This document shows positions 19,948 through 24,341 of a stretch of 24,341 bases of DNA, in pieces. The position numbers and the translations under genes were made by a program. Within the stretch, counting starts at the first letter, position 1, and every line of letters begins with the position of its first letter. The DNA lies in the NCBI RefSeq assembly GCF_902490045.1, contig NZ_CABUCJ010000028.1:1-24341 (forward strand). Direction: 5' to 3'. Source of the DNA: an uncultured Anaerotruncus sp. (lineage in GTDB: Bacteria > Bacillota > Clostridia > Oscillospirales > Ruminococcaceae). The notes beneath the pieces were generated by a model. It searched no databases. It was not told the origin of the DNA and saw only the letters and a program-made list of their open reading frames with translations.

Positions 19948-21933
19948 ATGCCAAAGAAACGGACCGCCGATTACGGCAACGAGAGTATTTCCTCCCTCAA
20001 GGGCGCCGACCGGGTGCGCAAGCGCCCGGGGGTGATCTTCGGCTCGGACGGGCTGGAGGGCTGCGAGCACGCGATGTTTGAAATCCTCTCCAACTCGATC
20101 GACGAGGCGCGCGAGGGGCACGGGGACAAGATTCTCATCACCCGCTACCGCGACCAGTCGATCGAAATCGAGGACTTCGGGCGGGGCATCCCGGTGGACT
20201 ACAACCAGCGGGAGGAGCGCTACAACTGGGAGCTCGTCTTCTGCGAGCTCTACGCGGGCGGCAAGTACCAGACCAACGAGGGGGAGAGCTACGAATACTC
20301 CCTCGGCCTCAACGGGCTGGGGCTCTGCGCGACCCAGTATTCCTCCGAATACATGGACGTGGAGATCTGCCGTGACGGCTGCAAATACACCCTGCACTTC
20401 GAGCACGGGGAGAACGTCGGCGGCCTCCAAAAGGAGGAGACCCGCCGCCGCGCCACCGGCACGAAAATCCGCTGGAGGCCCGACCTCGCGGTCTTCACCG
20501 ACATCGACATCCCGCTCGAATACTATATCGACACGATCAAGCGGCAGGCGGTCGTCAACGACGGCGTGACCTTCCTGCTCAGAAACCAGACGGACGCCGG
20601 CTTCGAGGAGACGGAGTTCCGCTACGAAAATGGCATCGTCGACTATGTGGCGGAGCTCGCCGGGAGCGAGACGCTCACCCCGATCCAGTTCTGGAAGGCG
20701 GAGCGCCGCGGCCGCGACCGGGAGGACAAGCCGGAATATAAGGTGAAGCTGTCGGTTGCCTTCTGCTTTTCCAACCGGGTGAGCCGGTGCGAATACTACC
20801 ACAACTCGAGCTGGCTCGAGCACGGCGGCAGCCCCGAAAAGGCGGTCAAGCTCGCGTTTACCTACATGATCGACAGCCTCATCAGGAACGCGGGCAAGTA
20901 CCAGAAGGGGGAGAGCAAGGTCACCTTCGCGGACGTGGAGGACTGCCTGGTGCTCGTCTCCTCCAACTTCTCCACCCAGACCTCCTATGAGAACCAGACC
21001 AAAAAGGCGATCACCAACAAATTCGTCTACGAGGCGATGAACGATTTTCTCCGCCACCAGATGGAGGTCTACTTCATCGAGAACCCCGACGAGGCGGCGC
21101 GGATCGCCGAGCAGGTGCTCATCAACAAGCGCAGCCGGGAGAACGCGGAGAAGACCCGCCTCAACCTCAAAAAGAAGCTCGCGGGCACGGTGGACATGTC
21201 CAACCGGGTGCAGAAGTTCGTCGACTGCCGCACCAAGGACGTCTCCCGGCGCGAGATCTACATCGTGGAGGGCGATTCGGCGCTCGGCGCCTGCAAGCTC
21301 GGCCGGGACAGCGAATTCCAGGCGATCATCCCGGTGCGCGGCAAGATCCTCAACTGCCTCAAGGCGGACTACGACAAGATCTTTAAAAGCGACATCATCG
21401 TCGACATCTTCAAGGTGCTCGGCTGCGGCGTGGAGGTCACCACCAAGGCGAACAAGGACTTCTCCTCCTTCGACCTCGACGGCCTGCGCTGGAACAAGAT
21501 CGTCATCTGCACCGACGCAGACGTCGACGGCTTTCAGATCCGCACGCTGATCCTGACGATGCTCTACCGCCTCGCGCCCACGCTGATCGAGCGGGGCTAT
21601 GTCTACATCGCGGAATCCCCCCTCTACGAGATCACGACGAAGGACAGGACCTGGTTCGCCTACACCGAGCAGGAGAAGACGCACGCGCTCGAGGAGATCG
21701 GAAACGCGAAATACACGGTCCAGCGCTCCAAGGGACTCGGCGAAAACGAGCCGGACATGATGTGGCTGACGACGATGAACCCCGAGACGCGGCGCCTGAT
21801 CAAGGTGACCCCCTCCCGGGCAAAGGAGACCTCCGACATGTTCGATCTGCTCCTGGGGGACAACCTCGCCGGGCGCAAGGAATTCATCGCGGAAAACGGC
21901 TACCAGTATCTGGAGCTGGCGGACCTCTCATAA
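19948..21933 (+). CDS. parE: Type IIA topoisomerase B subunit (ParE/GyrB-like, divergent)
   Basis: This is the ATPase and TOPRIM subunit of a second type II topoisomerase, partner of the next gene. From ATG 19948 (GGAGG 19936-19940, 7 nt upstream) it has 661 residues. The GHKL ATPase shows E45 and N49 in 'EILSNSIDEA', 'EDFGRGIPVD', a glycine box 'LGLNGLGLCATQ' where GyrB/ParE usually have GLHGVG, and the 'QTKKAITN' lysine loop. The TOPRIM domain has EGDS at 441-444 ('VEGDSALGACKLGRDSEFQAIIPVRGKILN') and D523-A-D525-V-D527. 'RSKGLGENEPDMMWLTTMNPETRRL' closes the core. Replacement of usual residues in several conserved boxes marks it as divergent from housekeeping GyrB, but all catalytic residues are present. 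It is named parE by position and pairing with the parC-like gene. Confidence 0.9.
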   Translation: MPKKRTADYGNESISSLKGADRVRKRPGVIFGSDGLEGCEHAMFEILSNSIDEAREGHGDKILITRYRDQSIEIEDFGRGIPVDYNQREERYNWELVFCELYAGGKYQTNEGESYEYSLGLNGLGLCATQYSSEYMDVEICRDGCKYTLHFEHGENVGGLQKEETRRRATGTKIRWRPDLAVFTDIDIPLEYYIDTIKRQAVVNDGVTFLLRNQTDAGFEETEFRYENGIVDYVAELAGSETLTPIQFWKAERRGRDREDKPEYKVKLSVAFCFSNRVSRCEYYHNSSWLEHGGSPEKAVKLAFTYMIDSLIRNAGKYQKGESKVTFADVEDCLVLVSSNFSTQTSYENQTKKAITNKFVYEAMNDFLRHQMEVYFIENPDEAARIAEQVLINKRSRENAEKTRLNLKKKLAGTVDMSNRVQKFVDCRTKDVSRREIYIVEGDSALGACKLGRDSEFQAIIPVRGKILNCLKADYDKIFKSDIIVDIFKVLGCGVEVTTKANKDFSSFDLDGLRWNKIVICTDADVDGFQIRTLILTMLYRLAPTLIERGYVYIAESPLYEITTKDRTWFAYTEQEKTHALEEIGNAKYTVQRSKGLGENEPDMMWLTTMNPETRRLIKVTPSRAKETSDMFDLLLGDNLAGRKEFIAENGYQYLELADLS

Positions 21934-21988
21934 GCGCCCGCGCTCCCCGCGGCGGAGGCCGGCGCAAAACAGTATTGAGGTGCAGTGA

Positions 21989-24223
21989 ATGGCAACGAAG
22001 AAACCCAAAAAGGAACCGAAAAAACCGGTAAATTCCTCGGCGGTCATCGAGAACGCCGGGGTGATGATCGAGCAGCCGATCGTGACGACGCTCGAGAGCA
22101 ACTACATGCCCTACGCGATGAGCGTGATCGTCTCGCGCGCGATCCCCGAGATCGACGGCTTCAAGCCCTCCCACCGCAAGCTGCTCTATACGATGTACAA
22201 GATGGGGCTGCTCACCGGCGCGCGGACCAAGTCGGCGAACGTGGTGGGCCAGACGATGAAGCTGAACCCCCACGGCGACGCGGCGATCTACGAGACGATG
22301 GTGCGCATGTCGCGCGGGTGCGAGGCGCTGCTCCACCCCTATGTGGACAGCAAGGGCAATTTCGGCAAGGCGTACAGCCGCGACATGGCCTACGCCGCCA
22401 GCCGCTACACCGAGGTCAAGCTCGATGCGATCGCGGCGGAGCTCTTCCGCGACATCGACGAGGACACCGTCGACATGGTTGACAACTATGACAACACCCA
22501 GAAGGAGCCGACCCTTTTTCCGGTGACCTTTCCGTCGATCCTCGTCAACTCCAACATCGGCATCGCGGTCGGCATGGCCAGCTCGATCTGTCCCTTCAAC
22601 CTCGCCGAGGTGTGCGACACGACGATTGCGCTGCTCAAAAATCCCGGCCACGACATCCTCGAGACGCTGCGCGCCCCCGACTTTCCGGGCGGCGGCTACA
22701 TCGTCTACAACGAGGACGACCTGCGCAAGATCTATGCGACCGGCCGGGGCGGGGTGCGGGTGCGCTCCCGCTGGAGCTACGACAAGGCGAACAACTGCAT
22801 CGACGTCACCGAGATTCCCCCGACCGCGACGGTCGAGGCGATCATGGACAAGATCGTCGACCTGGTAAAGGGCGGCAAAATCCGCGAGATCGCCGACATG
22901 CGCGACGAGACCGACCTCTCCGGACTCAAGCTCACCCTCGACCTCAAGCGGGGCGTCGACCCCGACGCGCTCATGCGCAAGCTCTTCCGTATCACGCCGC
23001 TCGAGGACACCTTCTCCTGCAACTTCAACGTCCTGATCGCCGGGATGCCGCGCGTCTGCGGCGTGGGGGAGCTGATCGAGGAGTGGGCGGCCTTCCGCGA
23101 GGGCTGCGTCAAGCGCCGCGTCTACCACCAGCTCGGAAAGAAGAAGGAAAAGCTCCACCTGCTGATGGGCCTCAAAAAGATTCTGCTCGACATCGACAAG
23201 GCGATCCGGATCGTGCGGGAGACCGCCGAGGAGCGGGAGGTCGTCCCCAACCTGATGATCGGGTTCGGCATCGACGAGGTGCAGGCGGAATATGTGGCGG
23301 AAATCAAGCTGCGCCAGCTCAACCGCGAGCACATCCTCAAGCGGGTCGAGGAGACCGACCAGCTCAAAAAGGAGATCGCCGCGATGGAGGAAATCCTCGC
23401 GGACCGCAAAAAGATCCGGGCGATCATCATCGACGAGCTCCGGGCGGTCAGCAAGAAGTACGCCAGACCCCGGAAGAGCCTTCTCTACTACCCCACGGGC
23501 GAGGACGAGGCGGAACCGGAGGCGCAGGTCCCCGACTACCCGGTGCACCTCTTCTTCACAAGGGAGGGCTACTTCAAGAAGATCACTCCCCAGTCGCTGC
23601 GCATGAGCGGGGAGCAGAAGCTCAAGGAGGGGGACGCCGTCGCCCGCGAGGTGGAGGCGGCCAACAACACTGACCTGCTCTTCTTCACCGACCGCCAGCA
23701 GGTCTACAAAGCGAAGGCGAGCGATTTCGACGACGGCAAGGCGAGCGTGCTGGGCGATTACATCCCCGCCAAGCTCGGCATGGACGAGGGGGAAAGCGCC
23801 GTCTACATGGCGGTCACCACCGATTACGCGGGCTACATGCTCTTCTTCTTCGAGAACGGAAAGGCCGCGAAGGTGGACCTTTCGGGCTACGCCACCAAGA
23901 CAAACCGCAAAAAGCTGCTGGGCGCCTACTCCGACGCGTCGCCGCTCGTCGCCTGCTTCCAGATCGAGGGCGGGGAGGACTTCCTGATGACCTCCTCCTC
24001 CGGACGGATGCTGCTGGCCAACGCCGGGGCCGTCTCCTCCAAGACGACCCGCACAACGCAGGGCGTCGCGGTCATGACGCAGAAGAAGAACCACCGCGTC
24101 GCCGAAGTTCGTCCGTTCGCCGAGGGGATGCTTGCGAACCCCCACCGGTTCCGCACCAAGACCCTCCCGGCCGCCGGAATGATGCCCCGCGAGGAGGACT
24201 ACGGGGAGCAGCTCACCTTATAA
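21989..24223 (+). CDS. parC: Type IIA topoisomerase A subunit (ParC/GyrA-like)
   Basis: This is the DNA cleavage subunit of the pair. The 744-residue protein has a Lys-rich N-terminal tail (1-13), 'SNYMPYAMSVIVSRAIPEIDGFKPSHRKLLYTM' and the winged-helix region. The catalytic tyrosine Y140 lies in 'AASRYTE', and a long coiled coil with 'EYVAEIKLRQLNREHILKR' follows. The C-terminal domain has degenerate beta-pinwheel blades (about 510-744) and no QRRGGKG GyrA box, so decatenation rather than negative supercoiling is expected. In the quinolone region 'NPHGDAAIYETMVRM', A98 replaces the Ser that corresponds to GyrA Ser83 and E102 stands at the Asp87 position. ATG 21989 follows GAGGTG (21977-21982) by 6 nt. 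It lies 55 bp after parE in the same unit. Confidence 0.92.
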   Translation: MATKKPKKEPKKPVNSSAVIENAGVMIEQPIVTTLESNYMPYAMSVIVSRAIPEIDGFKPSHRKLLYTMYKMGLLTGARTKSANVVGQTMKLNPHGDAAIYETMVRMSRGCEALLHPYVDSKGNFGKAYSRDMAYAASRYTEVKLDAIAAELFRDIDEDTVDMVDNYDNTQKEPTLFPVTFPSILVNSNIGIAVGMASSICPFNLAEVCDTTIALLKNPGHDILETLRAPDFPGGGYIVYNEDDLRKIYATGRGGVRVRSRWSYDKANNCIDVTEIPPTATVEAIMDKIVDLVKGGKIREIADMRDETDLSGLKLTLDLKRGVDPDALMRKLFRITPLEDTFSCNFNVLIAGMPRVCGVGELIEEWAAFREGCVKRRVYHQLGKKKEKLHLLMGLKKILLDIDKAIRIVRETAEEREVVPNLMIGFGIDEVQAEYVAEIKLRQLNREHILKRVEETDQLKKEIAAMEEILADRKKIRAIIIDELRAVSKKYARPRKSLLYYPTGEDEAEPEAQVPDYPVHLFFTREGYFKKITPQSLRMSGEQKLKEGDAVAREVEAANNTDLLFFTDRQQVYKAKASDFDDGKASVLGDYIPAKLGMDEGESAVYMAVTTDYAGYMLFFFENGKAAKVDLSGYATKTNRKKLLGAYSDASPLVACFQIEGGEDFLMTSSSGRMLLANAGAVSSKTTRTTQGVAVMTQKKNHRVAEVRPFAEGMLANPHRFRTKTLPAAGMMPREEDYGEQLTL

Positions 24224-24233
24224 TTTTAGATTT

Positions 24234-24338
24234 GCCGCTCGGGGAGCGGCGAAGTTTATCGGTAGTCGACCGACAGCGACCCTATTTCTTGTACGGACAA
24301 GAAATAGGGGAAAGAAGCCGCAAGGGGAGACCCCCTTG
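24234..24338. repeat. Cluster of four hairpins downstream of parC
   Basis: Four stems follow one another: GCCGCTC/GAGCGGC (24234-24250), TCGGT/ACCGA (24259-24273), a perfect 13-bp CCCTATTTCTTGT/ACAAGAAATAGGG with ACGG loop (24280-24309), and CAAGGGG/CCCCTTG (24321-24338). None has a T run. This dense arrangement resembles a dispersed intergenic repeat (REP/BIME-like); only one copy is in the window. It may also terminate or stabilise the parE-parC mRNA. Confidence 0.6.
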
Positions 24339-24341
24339 ACC

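Overview
The window is about 24.3 kb of GC-rich DNA carrying almost only rightward genes. The core is a division and cell wall (dcw) cluster of Firmicutes/Clostridia type: mraZ, rsmH, an ftsL-like gene, a PASTA-bearing class B PBP (SpoVD/PBP2B/FtsI type), murE, murF, mraY, ftsW/spoVE, murG, murA, divIB/ftsQ and ftsZ. Strong GGAGG-type ribosome binding sites, a DNPR-type (meso-diaminopimelate) MurE, the PASTA PBP and the murG-murA-divIB-ftsZ order suggest a high-GC member of the class Clostridia, probably Oscillospiraceae-like. That placement is inference; no rRNA or tRNA gene is present to confirm it.

Layout. (1) 1-2103 is an accessory left edge. A terminator of the preceding unit is followed by a XerC/D-like tyrosine recombinase (277-1128), then a 246-bp segment bounded by two near-identical 24-bp palindromes (1153-1176 and 1423-1446). 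Their 4-bp centres (GCGT and ACGC) are reverse complements of each other. The segment holds three stem-loops and a rightward promoter-like sequence pointing at an unrecognised 193-residue protein (1503-2084). It looks like a recombinase-controlled invertible promoter switch and is the most novel-looking part of the window. (2) 2104-2399 holds a second terminator, a near-consensus promoter and phased AAGTGG boxes, the expected MraZ operator. (3) 2400-12965 is the first dcw transcription unit, mraZ to murG, closed by a hairpin terminator. (4) murA (13095-14348) probably has its own promoter. (5) divIB/ftsQ follows a strong extended -10 promoter and a hairpin-rich 226-nt leader; its reading frame at the start is questionable. 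(6) ftsZ has a promoter with an internal dyad and ends in a strong terminator. (7) ppk1 (polyphosphate kinase) and a YhhY-like GNAT acetyltransferase form a small operon. (8) A second type IIA topoisomerase pair (parE-like and parC-like) follows a TTGACA promoter and a 12-bp hairpin leader. (9) The last 118 bp are a cluster of four hairpins resembling a dispersed intergenic repeat.

Together the dcw genes make UDP-GlcNAc-enolpyruvate (MurA), add m-DAP and D-Ala-D-Ala (MurE, MurF), form lipid I and lipid II (MraY, MurG), polymerise and cross-link septal or spore peptidoglycan (FtsW/SpoVE with the PBP, FtsL and DivIB), and place the ring (FtsZ). The genes murB, murC, murD, ftsA and sepF are not in the window.
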